Origin: JAWLFI01 sp041685645
Lineage (GTDB): Bacteria > Bacteroidota > Bacteroidia > Chitinophagales > Saprospiraceae
Reading direction: 5' to 3'
Assembly (NCBI GenBank): GCA_041685645.1
Contig: JAWLFI010000039.1
Location: 1 to 16,809 of the forward strand
DNA: 16,809 nt
Shown here: positions 1-7,575 of the stretch, piece by piece
Numbering within the stretch: position 1 is the stretch's first letter
Layout of the letters: every line of letters begins with the position of its first letter
Program-made: the position numbers and the translations under genes
Notes under the pieces: model-generated
Told to the model about the DNA's origin: nothing
The model's input: the letters and a program-made list of their open reading frames with translations, nothing else
Database searches by the model: none

Positions 1-243
1 ACCGTCTGCCACTATTCTTTTTTGTTCAAGGGCTGTTAGGTATTGATCCAGTACTTCTTTGGGTAAATCGGGTTGACCTCCCACTGTGCATCTGAAACCC
101 AATTTTTCCAAAAGCTCAATTTTCCGGATACCGGAGCGGCCGGCCTTCAAGGCGGATAGAAAGTTTTCTTTTCCCACGCCGTTTGGAGCTATAATGCCAA
201 GGCCTGTAATTACAATTCGGTCTTCGTCCCCTTTAATATCCAT
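1..243 (-). CDS. Beta-ketoacyl-ACP synthase, N-terminal 81 residues (C-terminus beyond left edge)
   Basis: The visible 81 residues start MDIKGDEDRIVITGLGIIAP, the typical first strand and turn of FabF/FabB-type condensing enzymes (R-[IV]-V-I-T-G-[LM]-G). They continue with a conserved N-G-x-G segment near residues 21-24 and a G-x-S-G-I turn near 36-39. The family condenses an acyl starter with malonyl-ACP by Claisen chemistry in the cytosol. The catalytic Cys and the two His lie outside the window, so activity and chain-length type cannot be judged; a chain-length-factor-like partner is equally possible. The ATG overlaps the end of the dehydratase gene by 11 bases (233-243), so the two are probably translationally coupled. 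It is the last visible gene of the type III PKS operon and would be expected to elongate the fatty starter for that pathway (inference). Confidence 0.85.
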   Translation of the reverse strand, partial: MDIKGDEDRIVITGLGIIAPNGVGKENFLSALKAGRSGIRKIELLEKLGFRCTVGGQPDLPKEVLDQYLTALEQKRIVADG

Positions 244-685
244 TTTCCTTTGACTTCAACATACCGGATAGAGTGCCCACGGCGATCCAGTCACCGCTTT
301 CGTTTTTCATTTCTACCTGCACCTTAAGTTTTCCCATCCGGTAAAATATTTTTTCTGCCTTAACAAAAACTGATGTTCCACGTGGAACCGTTCGGTGAAA
401 TTTCACATCGCTATCTGTCAAAGCTACAAGAGATAAATTGTCCGACAATCTTTCTCTTTCGAGATACATGCCTAATCCCATCAATCCAATTTGGGCCATA
501 CATTCGATTAAAATTACGCCCGGCGTTACCGGAAAGTCTATGAAGTGATGTGCGTAAAAAAATTCGTCTTCTCTGAAGCGATAGTGCCCTTTCACAAGCG
601 ATTCGTCCATCTCCGAGAAACCATCGACAAAAAGAAATCCCGGTCCATATGGTAAGGCGTTTATAAAGTGTTTGTACTTCTCCAT
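233..685 (-). CDS. FabZ-like 3-hydroxyacyl-ACP dehydratase (hot-dog fold)
   Basis: This 150-residue protein is close in size to FabZ (about 145-150). The hallmark helix segment is clear: FFYAHHFIDFPVTPGV aligns with the FabZ motif FFxGHFPxxPVMPGV, followed by the IECMAQIG helix. By that alignment the catalytic pair is His47 and Glu61. The Pro of HFP is replaced by Ile, so it is a divergent member rather than a housekeeping FabZ. The family dehydrates 3-hydroxyacyl-ACP to trans-2-enoyl-ACP. The gene begins 2 bases after the upstream SDR stop and overlaps the downstream ketosynthase start by 11 bases. The trio therefore supplies dehydratase, enoyl reductase and condensing enzyme, nearly a full elongation cycle. 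A ketoreductase and a carrier protein are not seen and may lie to the left of the window or be borrowed from primary metabolism. FabA-like isomerase activity cannot be excluded. Confidence 0.85.
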   Translation of the reverse strand: MEKYKHFINALPYGPGFLFVDGFSEMDESLVKGHYRFREDEFFYAHHFIDFPVTPGVILIECMAQIGLMGLGMYLERERLSDNLSLVALTDSDVKFHRTVPRGTSVFVKAEKIFYRMGKLKVQVEMKNESGDWIAVGTLSGMLKSKENGY

Positions 686-687
686 AA

Positions 688-1485
688 CTAAATATTGTGC
701 TCTCCACCATCAACGGGCAGTATCACTCCATTGATCCAATCCGCCTCGGGACGACAAAGCAGGTCTACCACCTGAGCGACGTCATGCGCCTGAGTCATAC
801 GTCCGGCAGGATTGTGTCTTTCAGTCCATTTTCGAAGGTCTTCATGACCCGGTATCATTCTCAATGAAGAAGTGTCCGTTATCCCCGCCTGTATCACATT
901 GGACCGAATCCCCTCCGGACCCCATTCTACAGCCATAGAGCGACTGATGCTCTCCATGGCATTTTTCGCTGCACTCACAGCAGCATAATGAGGCCAAACT
1001 CTTAGATTTCCTGCACTGGTAAAAGCGAGAACCCGACTTCCGTTGACGAGCAGTTGTTGGTTTTTGAGAGCGCGTGCCCAATGGTACAGGTTCAGGCCCA
1101 TCGCGTCCATAGTAATACTTAAATCGCTATTGCTGAGGCTAGCATCCCCCGACATCGACTTTAAACTTCCTTTACTCAGAGAGTGTAGCATCACCTTTAC
1201 TTGTTCGCCGGCTTTCATGTTCTCTTTCAGCTCCTCTATAACTCTACTTCTATGTTTTTCTTTCAAGGCGTCGACGTTCCATCGCATGAGTTTTACCTCT
1301 TCGTCGGCTAATGCCTCCCAATGAGGCTCCCATTCGCGCAGATATGCCTTCCGATCCCTATGCACGACCGCCAGGTTCATTCCCTGTCGGGCCAACTGAA
1401 CTGCACTGGCCCAACCCAGACCAGAGGAGCCACCAATAATCAGTGCCCAAAATCCCCGATTTCTATATTCGCCCTTTACTGCCAT
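688..1485 (-). CDS. Short-chain dehydrogenase, enoyl-ACP reductase (FabI/FabL) type
   Basis: This is a Rossmann-fold SDR of 265 residues. The nucleotide-binding loop is GGSSGLGWA (18-26). A segment MLHSLSKGSL (99-108) sits where FabI-type enzymes have their HSIAFA-like strand. The catalytic pair is Tyr167 and Lys174 in YAAVSAAK, spaced Y-x6-K. That spacing is a hallmark of FabI/FabL enoyl reductases; classical SDRs such as the ketoreductase FabG have Y-x3-K. The C-terminus ends GVILPVDGGEHNI, as in complete SDRs. The likely reaction is NAD(P)H-dependent reduction of enoyl-ACP. I chose the ATG at 1485 because it overlaps the type III PKS stop by only 10 bases; the longer open frame to 1659 would lie inside the PKS gene and has no SDR features. 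Next to a dehydratase and a ketosynthase, it probably completes a dedicated fatty-starter pathway (inference). Confidence 0.85.
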   Translation of the reverse strand: MAVKGEYRNRGFWALIIGGSSGLGWASAVQLARQGMNLAVVHRDRKAYLREWEPHWEALADEEVKLMRWNVDALKEKHRSRVIEELKENMKAGEQVKVMLHSLSKGSLKSMSGDASLSNSDLSITMDAMGLNLYHWARALKNQQLLVNGSRVLAFTSAGNLRVWPHYAAVSAAKNAMESISRSMAVEWGPEGIRSNVIQAGITDTSSLRMIPGHEDLRKWTERHNPAGRMTQAHDVAQVVDLLCRPEADWINGVILPVDGGEHNI

Positions 1486-2540
1486 TCCAATAATATTCGT
1501 TGCGCTGTAAAACCAGGGCCAAAACTCAGCATTAATCCTTTTTCCCGGGACTTCCTGGGTTCCTGAAGAAATTGATGCAAAACAAACAACACCGTCGCGC
1601 TGGACATATTGCCATATTGACGAAGAACCTCTTTGGTGTGTTCTATATTTTTTCCCCATTGGCTAAAAAGGTCCTCCACTAAACGCACGATTTTCTTGCC
1701 CCCCGGATGGAAAATTAAATGGTCTATATCCTGAATTTTCAAGCTGTGATTCTCAAGAAAGGGATGAATGATATCCTCAAACTCCGCAGCTATTTTTTCA
1801 GGTACTTCAACATCCAAAACCATTTGAAACCCGCTATTTACCACTTCAAAGCCCATCATTTCGGTTTCGTTGTAAAAATGATACATCGCGCTGCCAAGAA
1901 TGGCAGGGCCTGAGTCTTCCAGATGTGAGCTCAAGATCACTGCAGCGGCACCATCTCCAAAAATAGCAGCACTCACCATATTCGTCATGGAAAAATCTGT
2001 TCTTTGAAAAGTCGCTGATGGTGCTTCAACAGCCACAACAGCCGCTTTTTTGTTCGGATTCGCTTTTAGAAACTGCTCTGCATAAATCAAGCCGGAGACT
2101 CCGCCAACACAGCCCATTTCTGTAACTGGGAGCCTAACGATATCCGGCGATAGTCTCAGGCGATTAATCAAATAAGCATCGACTGAAGGAATCATAAAAC
2201 CCGTACAACTCACGGTTATAATATAATCCAACTCTTCGGGTGCCGTGTTTGCATCGTCCAGAGCCTTTCTCAAGACATCTTCAGACAGACTCTTCGCCGC
2301 TGAGACGTATTTGCGGTTTTTCTCTTCAAAGCTCATGGGACGAAAAACGTCTTCGGCCGGCATGATGGCATATCGTCGATCTACCTGAGCATATTTAAAA
2401 ATTCGCATCACTTTTTGTCGAAATCGCTCATCCTGTCCTTTCAGGAAGCCCTCCAGGTAGACCAGAATTTCCTCTGTGCTCTTTGTATAAGTCGGCAGGG
2501 CTGTTGCCGTGCCAATAATGGTTGGTGGATGTGACTTCAT
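1476..2540 (-). CDS. Type III polyketide synthase (chalcone/alkylresorcinol synthase-like)
   Basis: The protein has 354 residues, the normal length for a type III PKS. The catalytic triad is visible: Cys144 in EMGCVGGVSG, His278 in LIFHPGGKKI and Asn311 in YGNMSSATVLF. The C-terminal FGPGF loop (340-344) that shapes the CoA-binding tunnel and active site is also present. The family decarboxylatively condenses malonyl-CoA onto an acyl starter and cyclises the product. Bacterial members with long-chain starters make alkylresorcinols, alkylpyrones or related phenolic lipids. The flanking methyltransferase and flavoprotein suggest O- or C-methylation and ring hydroxylation, as in the Streptomyces srsABC phenolic-lipid operon. 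Product type (resorcinol or pyrone) cannot be read from the sequence. It starts 116 bases after the methyltransferase stop, the widest gap in the operon, and overlaps the SDR by 10 bases. Confidence 0.93.
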   Translation of the reverse strand: MKSHPPTIIGTATALPTYTKSTEEILVYLEGFLKGQDERFRQKVMRIFKYAQVDRRYAIMPAEDVFRPMSFEEKNRKYVSAAKSLSEDVLRKALDDANTAPEELDYIITVSCTGFMIPSVDAYLINRLRLSPDIVRLPVTEMGCVGGVSGLIYAEQFLKANPNKKAAVVAVEAPSATFQRTDFSMTNMVSAAIFGDGAAAVILSSHLEDSGPAILGSAMYHFYNETEMMGFEVVNSGFQMVLDVEVPEKIAAEFEDIIHPFLENHSLKIQDIDHLIFHPGGKKIVRLVEDLFSQWGKNIEHTKEVLRQYGNMSSATVLFVLHQFLQEPRKSREKGLMLSFGPGFTAQRILLEWQ

Positions 2541-2656
2541 TTACTATTCTTTACTATATCCGGGCCTCGGGACCGTTTCTAACTCACTTTAAGCCAATTT
2601 TCTTCTTGAATATAAGGCTTTTCGCACTAGCTATCGCATATTTACTCATTAACTTT

Positions 2657-3364
2657 CTATGCACTCTTCTTGTGGCCTACGAGTAAATAGCGAAAAGCCC
2701 AGGCCCACTTCAAACTTATTATCTCATAATCGCTTTTCCTAAATACAGCTTCGAGCTCTTCCGGAAGAAAACCCTTTTGAATTGACAACAGACCATCTGC
2801 TCTCGCCATATCGGAGAACTGAAACCAACGCGTGGCTATTGAGAATAAACGATAGGCCCATTTCTGCCTGTGTAGGTCATTTACAATAATATTAGAAATT
2901 CCGGATCGGCTACAATAATTCAGTAAGCTTACAATCTCTTCGTCGGAGAAATGGTGCCAAATTAAAGAGAAATATGCCGTATCAAAACCGCTTAAATCCA
3001 ACTTTGTGTCAAATATATCTCCCTGATAGCACTTAATATTTGGCAAGTGTGCTGTTTGTTCTTTAGCATACTCTACGGCAGCAGCATTGGCATCTACCCC
3101 AACGACATCCATTTCTCTTCCTGTTGATTGAGCCCAGGAATGAATGGACAGCAAGCTGTCTCCGCCTCCGCACCCCACATCAATGACTCTGCGGGGAAAG
3201 TGACCCGAATTGGCCAACAGGCTAAAGGCGCGCATCGTGCTGGCATGCCCCCCCAGCAATCGGTGCACCCGGGATAAGTCTTTTAAGGTATTTTCCAACA
3301 CCGGGCCCGAAAGATTTAAATCATCCATTTCTTCTTCTGCTCTAGATCTTACTTTCCAGTTCAT
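2657..3364 (-). CDS. Class I SAM-dependent methyltransferase
   Basis: The protein has 235 residues. Motif I, VIDVGCGGGDSL (60-71), is the glycine-rich SAM loop, and the acidic residue binding the ribose follows in VVGVDANAAAVEYA (Asp91). Motif II/III equivalents are KCYQGDIFD (111-119) and FDTAYFSLIWHHF, like UbiE/Coq5-type small-molecule methyltransferases. The gene starts 1 base after the flavoprotein stop, so the two are almost certainly co-translated. In phenolic-lipid operons (srsB) a methyltransferase of this kind modifies the ring made by the type III PKS; that role is inferred here. An alternative start at Met13 is possible but would leave motif I intact. No transmembrane segment is evident, so it is probably cytosolic. 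Confidence 0.88.
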   Translation of the reverse strand: MNWKVRSRAEEEMDDLNLSGPVLENTLKDLSRVHRLLGGHASTMRAFSLLANSGHFPRRVIDVGCGGGDSLLSIHSWAQSTGREMDVVGVDANAAAVEYAKEQTAHLPNIKCYQGDIFDTKLDLSGFDTAYFSLIWHHFSDEEIVSLLNYCSRSGISNIIVNDLHRQKWAYRLFSIATRWFQFSDMARADGLLSIQKGFLPEELEAVFRKSDYEIISLKWAWAFRYLLVGHKKSA

Positions 3365-3365
3365 G

Positions 3366-4469
3366 TTATTCAGTTTTGGCTTTTCCGTGAGTGGCTCGAA
3401 TCACAGGGTGCAACATGGACGGCCAATAGCGAAGCAGGCGGGCAGCCCAATTAGCCATCCGGTGGTGTTGAAATAAGGTGTGAATGTATCGTCCATACCA
3501 CATTCGCCTTCCAAAACTCTTTTCCCAGGAGGCTTGATATCGAGAGGTCAATTCTGCCCTGGAGCTCTGATTTTGAAGGGCATAAATAACCGCTTCTCCC
3601 AGGATTTGCCCACTCCGTAAGGCCATGGCCATACCATTGCCACTGGCGGGAGGAATCATCGCAGCGGCATCACCGGCTGGACAAATATCCATTTCCGACC
3701 ATGGCTTTCGGCCCAACTGAAAATTCGCAACGGCCATGGGCCGCTTCCACATCGCCTCTCCTTCAGTAAGTAAAGAATGCATCCATGGATTGCCATACAG
3801 TAGCTCACGCTCGACGTTTTCGGTGCTTTTGTATTTTGAAAACACATCTTGCCGCAACATATAGGCGACGTCCACCCATCCATTATCGACCAATACAGCT
3901 CCACCATATCCGCCTTCGAAAGCATGCAGGGACACTAAGTCTTCGGGAAAGTCAAGCCGATAATACTGCTTGAAGCCCACGTAATTTTCCTCATATTCAG
4001 CATTTATATTTTTATGATAAGATGCCTGACCCTTCCCATGACAGCCCAATACCCATCGACCGGTAAAATCGCCAGCGTTGGTTTCAATTTCATAATAATC
4101 TCCGCGGTCCTGAACAGAGGTTACTTTCGTTTCCAGCTGAACGACCACTCCCAGCTCCAGAGCTCTTAGGTAGAGCGCACCATCCAGTGTATATCGACTC
4201 ATACCCACTCCTCCGAGGGGCAGATGAGTTTCCACTACTGTACCATCACCGGAGGACAAGATCACGCGATCTACGATGGGTCGGACCGGTAGTATTACCT
4301 CCCATTCATCCAACAGTGGAAGCACTTCTGCTGATAAATACTCGCCACAGACTCTGTGCCTTGGAAGTCTTCCTTTCTCCAGTAGTAAAACATCGCGTCC
4401 CTCTCTTCGCAAGGTGATTGCAGCTGCCCATCCCGCTAGACCACCGCCAATAATTACACTGTCGTACAT
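3366..4469 (-). CDS. FAD-dependent oxidoreductase / hydroxylase of the geranylgeranyl-reductase superfamily
   Basis: This is a 367-residue flavoprotein. The N-terminal dinucleotide-binding motif is VIIGGGLAGWAAA (5-17), and a glutamate at the end of beta-2 (LLLEKGR, 28-34) would bind the ribose. RVCGEYLSAE (39-48) is a signature often seen in the GGR/FixC and aromatic hydroxylase group. The second FAD motif is ICPAGDAAAMIPPASGNG (262-279), with Asp267 contacting the ribityl chain. Such enzymes hydroxylate aromatic rings or reduce polyprenyl double bonds. Next to a type III PKS and a methyltransferase, ring hydroxylation towards a quinone-like phenolic lipid is the favoured role (inference, by analogy with SrsC). 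It is the first gene of the operon. The ATG at 4469 directly precedes the FAD motif, so the start is well fixed. Confidence 0.88.
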   Translation of the reverse strand: MYDSVIIGGGLAGWAAAITLRREGRDVLLLEKGRLPRHRVCGEYLSAEVLPLLDEWEVILPVRPIVDRVILSSGDGTVVETHLPLGGVGMSRYTLDGALYLRALELGVVVQLETKVTSVQDRGDYYEIETNAGDFTGRWVLGCHGKGQASYHKNINAEYEENYVGFKQYYRLDFPEDLVSLHAFEGGYGGAVLVDNGWVDVAYMLRQDVFSKYKSTENVERELLYGNPWMHSLLTEGEAMWKRPMAVANFQLGRKPWSEMDICPAGDAAAMIPPASGNGMAMALRSGQILGEAVIYALQNQSSRAELTSRYQASWEKSFGRRMWYGRYIHTLFQHHRMANWAARLLRYWPSMLHPVIRATHGKAKTE

Positions 4470-4551
4470 ACTCCTAAGATAAGAGTACTTTAGTAAAACA
4501 ACCTACCGAGCGAATAATAATACATTCATTTTTTCTCTTCGAATAAAAAAT

Positions 4552-4559
4552 CAAACCTA
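4552..4559 (-). promoter_or_regulatory. Candidate Bacteroidota -7 promoter element for the PKS operon
   Basis: On the minus strand these bases read TAGGTTTG, an exact fit to the Bacteroidota -7 consensus TAnnTTTG. It lies about 80 bases upstream of the flavoprotein ATG at 4469, inside an AT-rich stretch. A TTG is present 24 bases further upstream (4584-4586), slightly farther than the usual -33 spacing, so the assignment is tentative. Confidence 0.35.
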
Positions 4560-4655
4560 TTTTACATTTTATAATAATCTTAGCAAGGCGAAGGGGTAGG
4601 AATAAAATGATTTCATTTCGAAGGTCTATTTTCTTGAATTTTTTTCTTTTGCGTG

Positions 4656-4800
4656 AGGGGTGGGAGGGGCCGGAGCCGGCCATTGTCCGGCGAACGGGTC
4701 CAGCTGAGGGCTTGCCCAACAGCTGGACGGAACCCCCGGACGACCCGACCCCCAACGGATTCCTGAGCGACGCCGAAGGTCCGTTGGGGGGCACGCCCAA
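4656..4800. repeat. GC-rich island of nested inverted repeats between two operons
   Basis: About 145 bases are strikingly GC-rich against the AT-rich flanks. Two perfect inverted repeats are visible. GTCCAGCTG (4698-4706) pairs with CAGCTGGAC (4720-4728), with an inner GGGC-TT-GCCC hairpin (4708-4717) and an outer GTCCGG/CCGGAC pair (4685-4690 with 4736-4741). Then CCCCCAACGGA (4749-4759) pairs with TCCGTTGGGGG (4780-4790). The island lies just downstream of the DUF2490-like gene stop and upstream of the PKS operon. It could terminate the former or be a REP/MITE-like repeat. Open frames run through it on both strands but show no protein features. Confidence 0.7.
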
Positions 4801-4805
4801 AAACA

Positions 4806-5489
4806 TTATAAAACAATATACCACTGCAAAAGGAACCAAAAACTGTTGCGGTTGGGGGAAGAGAGTAGGCGCTCCCAACGATAATCAATACCGGCCTCAA
4901 CTTTATTGCTATCCGTGAGCGCATAACCGAGGACGGGGATGAAGCGAATTTCGTGAGTGAGCATCTTACCCTGGAAATTAAGTAAATGCTCGATTCCGCC
5001 TTTGAAATAAAATTCTCTGGGGTCCAATACGCTACCCTCTAGGGGAATATCTATAGCTGCGCGATTTCTTAAACGGAATAGTACCGGTTCATCGGGATAA
5101 AAGGTTTGATCCATAACGTAGCGATGGGCCCAGCGATAATTCCTTTTCCTATATACAAATGTGTATTGTTGGCGCAGGCGATGAATCCATTGTTGGTCTT
5201 TGATGCGAGCCATATAACCGCCTGCTAAAAAATGTCCTATACGCAATCGATGGGAGGCAAAAAGTCCAATATCGGTGCGATCCGTTTTCCAAATGTTCGA
5301 TTCTTTAGTGCCCATAAAGTCGTCCAAATGGTTGATCGCGCGATGTTCTAGATTGAGGTTAACATTCCAGTCGGGATGGATGTTGCGCGTAATATTTACA
5401 GCGGGCAGCACGCCGATTCGCAGGCTTGCCTGTGCAGAGAGTTGAAGGATTCCAAAAATCAATATGAGGCCAGTATAAACGTTTCTCAA
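4806..5489 (-). CDS. DUF2490-like outer-membrane beta-barrel protein (TTG start)
   Basis: This 227-residue secreted protein begins with a short signal peptide (RNVYTGLILIFGILQLSAQA) ending near residue 20. The rest alternates aromatic and polar residues in amphipathic strands (for example IGHFLAGGYMARI, YRWAHRYVMDQTFY) and ends in an aromatic-rich final strand, FWFLLQWYIVL. This is the pattern of DUF2490 proteins, predicted outer-membrane barrels common in Bacteroidota. No function is established. The start codon is TTG at 5489-5487, overlapping the upstream gene's TGA as TTGA. The nearest in-frame ATG is beyond residue 55 and would remove the signal peptide, so TTG is well supported. It is the last gene of the envelope operon. 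Confidence 0.78.
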   Translation of the reverse strand: MRNVYTGLILIFGILQLSAQASLRIGVLPAVNITRNIHPDWNVNLNLEHRAINHLDDFMGTKESNIWKTDRTDIGLFASHRLRIGHFLAGGYMARIKDQQWIHRLRQQYTFVYRKRNYRWAHRYVMDQTFYPDEPVLFRLRNRAAIDIPLEGSVLDPREFYFKGGIEHLLNFQGKMLTHEIRFIPVLGYALTDSNKVEAGIDYRWERLLSSPNRNSFWFLLQWYIVL

Positions 5490-6067
5490 AATTCTAAATT
5501 GTCAGTGTTTCGGAGCAAAATTCGTTTTCTTTCAACGATTTGTCCCTCAACATCGAATAGAAATTCATAGAGTTTATAGCTGCTGTCTTTTTTTCCCTGA
5601 AAAACAATTTCGTAGTGAGTTTCAATGTCGTCGCTATCTCCGTCATCATTCAAAAACGCTATCATAGCGTCGGGGTCATCTATAAATTGTTTTTGAATTT
5701 TTTCCAATTTAAGCTTTTCAAACTCTTCTTCGAGTTCATCCAGGATTTCTTCGGCTACTTCTTCGGGAATTTGTCTCCATTTCATTAGGCGCTCCACATC
5801 GACTAAATCGCCCTCAGTAGAAAACTTAATACTGTAGCGATCTCCAAGTCTTTTCATTTTCACCTCTATAAATTTTCCATCGAGGTTTTCTTCGCTATAC
5901 CATTTTTCTTTCGATGTATGACCTAAGCTCTCTATGAAATTCAATGCTTTTTCGGGAACTTCTTCTCTATCTATTCGGGATTCTTTTTCAACCTTCACTT
6001 GAGCATAACTGGAGAAGCTTCCGAAGAAGCTCGAGAAAAGAATAAGTAGTATGAAATGCCGCATCAT
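5486..6067 (-). CDS. Secreted PepSY-like protein, function unknown
   Basis: The protein has 193 residues with an N-terminal signal peptide (MMRHFILLILFSSFFGSF, cleavage near SSYAQ at 20-23). After it come a short charged region (EVPEKALNFIES) and a strand-rich part (KWYSEENLDGKFIEVKMKR, DRYSIKFSTEGDLVDVERL) that recalls the small alpha/beta PepSY-like periplasmic domain of Bacteroidota. Next is a highly acidic, probably helical stretch (IPEEVAEEILDELEEEFEKL). A second half (HYEIVFQGKKDSSYKLYEFLFDVEGQI) resembles a repeat of the same fold. This is pattern recognition only; no active site is visible. A 53-base gap separates it from the DUF5777-like gene, and it overlaps the DUF2490-like gene by 4 bases, so co-expression is likely. 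Start could be either of two adjacent ATGs (6067 or 6064). Confidence 0.75.
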   Translation of the reverse strand: MMRHFILLILFSSFFGSFSSYAQVKVEKESRIDREEVPEKALNFIESLGHTSKEKWYSEENLDGKFIEVKMKRLGDRYSIKFSTEGDLVDVERLMKWRQIPEEVAEEILDELEEEFEKLKLEKIQKQFIDDPDAMIAFLNDDGDSDDIETHYEIVFQGKKDSSYKLYEFLFDVEGQIVERKRILLRNTDNLEF

Positions 6068-6120
6068 CGTGTGTATAAGTAATACAAAACTATTAATCTT
6101 CTAACACAACACCAATAATA

Positions 6121-7005
6121 CTAGTTCCCCGGGCTGTGAACTGTAAATACCCGGCTAACATTAAAACCAAAATGTATGCCTCCTCCGGTCCAGTCCCCGG
6201 TGGTTTCTGTAATGAAGCCTTTTTCTATCATCGATGTAGAGTTGGTAAAATGCAGTTGGAATACATGGCCTCCGGTTTCTATATCCACACCTATGGACAA
6301 GGAGTTCTTGTACCCCTCCGAAAGTTGATTGGGAGCTACATAGATGTATTCTGTATTTAAGGCAATGCGTTTGGTCAATTTCAAGCGAGCAGCTGTGGCC
6401 AGAGCAAAAACATCGTGGGCTTCGGCTTCTGTTTCTACCAGGTTTCTATGAACAAGGGTAGGGCTCAATTGTAAGCTAAAGGATTCACTGAATTTCCGTC
6501 CTACAATGATTTGATGAGTATAATAGAGCCGGGAAGTAAAGTAATTTTCTCTTGCCGGATCGGGCCAGCGGGTTCCCTTTACTGCCATACTGCTGAACAG
6601 CGCCAGGGTGACCGGCATAACCTTTGCTCCGCTGCTTTGTCGCAGGACTCTGTACTTTAAAAACCCATCGTATGTTTTTTCAAAGCTACTCCGCCCAAAA
6701 CCCACCATAAAGTTTTCTGTTACTCCATAATCTGCTCCGATGCGAATACTCGCTGCATCCAGGCCAAACATTTCGTACCACCCTGAGTTGATCATGCCGA
6801 AGCGATGAGAAATTTTGATGTCCAACACTCCGTGTGAAGTGTTTTCCAGGGAGTGTAAATTGATGACCCGGTTGGCTTTAAAACTGGCTATGGCGTAATC
6901 TGTCGTTTCTTCCTCTTCTCCCAGCAGAGATAAGAGGTCGTCCTGTCCCTGTGCTGTAGAGATCAAAACAAAGGCTAAACTCAATAGAATGAGAATCTTA
7001 TGCAT
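6121..7005 (-). CDS. DUF5777-like outer-membrane beta-barrel protein
   Basis: This 294-residue protein has a signal peptide (MHKILILLSLAFVLISTAQG, about 20 residues) and then an acidic stretch (LLSLLGEEEETTDYA). It continues with the start of a barrel, FKANRVINLHSLENTSHGVLDIKISHRFG (residues 43-71), a wording typical of DUF5777 proteins in Bacteroidota. The remainder consists of repeated amphipathic strands (IRIGADYGVTENFMVGFGRS, YTHQIIVGRKFSESFSLQLSP, LSIGVDIETGGHVFQLHFTN) and ends in FNVSRVFTVHSPGN. It is predicted to lie in the outer membrane. DUF5777 genes are often found with c-type cytochrome and YceI genes, as here. The molecular role is unknown; a link to cytochrome-based electron transfer or an exported lipid carrier is only inferred from neighbours. 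It begins 8 bases after the YceI stop. Confidence 0.8.
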   Translation of the reverse strand: MHKILILLSLAFVLISTAQGQDDLLSLLGEEEETTDYAIASFKANRVINLHSLENTSHGVLDIKISHRFGMINSGWYEMFGLDAASIRIGADYGVTENFMVGFGRSSFEKTYDGFLKYRVLRQSSGAKVMPVTLALFSSMAVKGTRWPDPARENYFTSRLYYTHQIIVGRKFSESFSLQLSPTLVHRNLVETEAEAHDVFALATAARLKLTKRIALNTEYIYVAPNQLSEGYKNSLSIGVDIETGGHVFQLHFTNSTSMIEKGFITETTGDWTGGGIHFGFNVSRVFTVHSPGN

Positions 7006-7013
7006 AGCTGTAA

Positions 7014-7574
7014 TTACTTGAGGGGTTCTAAATCTCCCAATACGGTGATTTCAACAGTTTTAGCGATATTATCGCGAACTACTGCAGGGATATCAATATC
7101 ATAATCCTTCACTGCAACACTAAATTTGGACTTGACTTGAATACCCTCCCCCTTTATAACAATAGTACCCGGCGCCGAAATTTCATTTTCTACCCCGTGA
7201 ATGGTGAGTTTTCCCTCTACCTTAACTTCATACTCCCCATTCTTCGTGTAGTCTATTGTTTCGGGATCGACAATTTTTCCTTTGAAGGTAGCTTTGGGAA
7301 ATTTGTGACTTTCCATATAGTTCTCATTGAAGTGTTCCTGCATTAACGCCTTGTCAAATTGAAAGGCCTTAATCAAAACAGCAAACTCCATTTGCTGGCT
7401 TTCGAAATCAATCACACAAGTTCCCGCTCCGTTCTCAGCTTCAATTTTTTCCAGCGGGGCTTCGCTAAAAAAGGAAATTTTTGCCTCCCTGGTGAAGTAC
7501 TTTTGGGCCTGCATGTCGATCGAAAGAAAAAGGATAAGGCTCAAAAGGGTGCATAAAATAGTTATCGTTTTCAT
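7014..7574 (-). CDS. YceI family periplasmic lipid-binding-like protein (paralogue 1)
   Basis: The protein has 186 residues, with a signal peptide ending near MQAQ (20-23). It has the YceI core: an extended lipocalin-like set of strands, the signature HFNENYMESHKFPKATFKGKI (about residues 80-100), GEYEVKVEGKLTIHGVENEI (about 112-131), and a terminal FSVAVKDYDIDIP strand. YceI proteins are periplasmic barrels that bind isoprenoid or other amphiphilic ligands in characterised members; the ligand here is unknown. It sits 1 base after the OB-fold gene and 8 bases before the DUF5777-like gene in an operon with two c-type cytochrome lipoproteins. A second YceI gene (9310-9885) shares the FNENYMESH segment and lies in the divergent kinase operon. 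Confidence 0.9.
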   Translation of the reverse strand: MKTITILCTLLSLILFLSIDMQAQKYFTREAKISFFSEAPLEKIEAENGAGTCVIDFESQQMEFAVLIKAFQFDKALMQEHFNENYMESHKFPKATFKGKIVDPETIDYTKNGEYEVKVEGKLTIHGVENEISAPGTIVIKGEGIQVKSKFSVAVKDYDIDIPAVVRDNIAKTVEITVLGDLEPLK

Positions 7575-7575
7575 C

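Noticed and set aside
1486..1659. N-terminal extension of the SDR by 58 residues
   Set aside because: It lies inside the type III PKS gene in another frame, and the SDR fold begins only after the ATG at 1485.
2541..2656. Possible small gene or second promoter in the 116-base gap before the PKS gene
   Set aside because: No open frame with a plausible protein, no TAnnTTTG match on the minus strand, and no strong hairpin.
4607..4924. Open frames on both strands through the GC-rich island
   Set aside because: They exist because GC-rich DNA lacks stops; the peptides are Pro/Gly/Arg-rich without motifs, and they overlap the DUF2490-like gene end.
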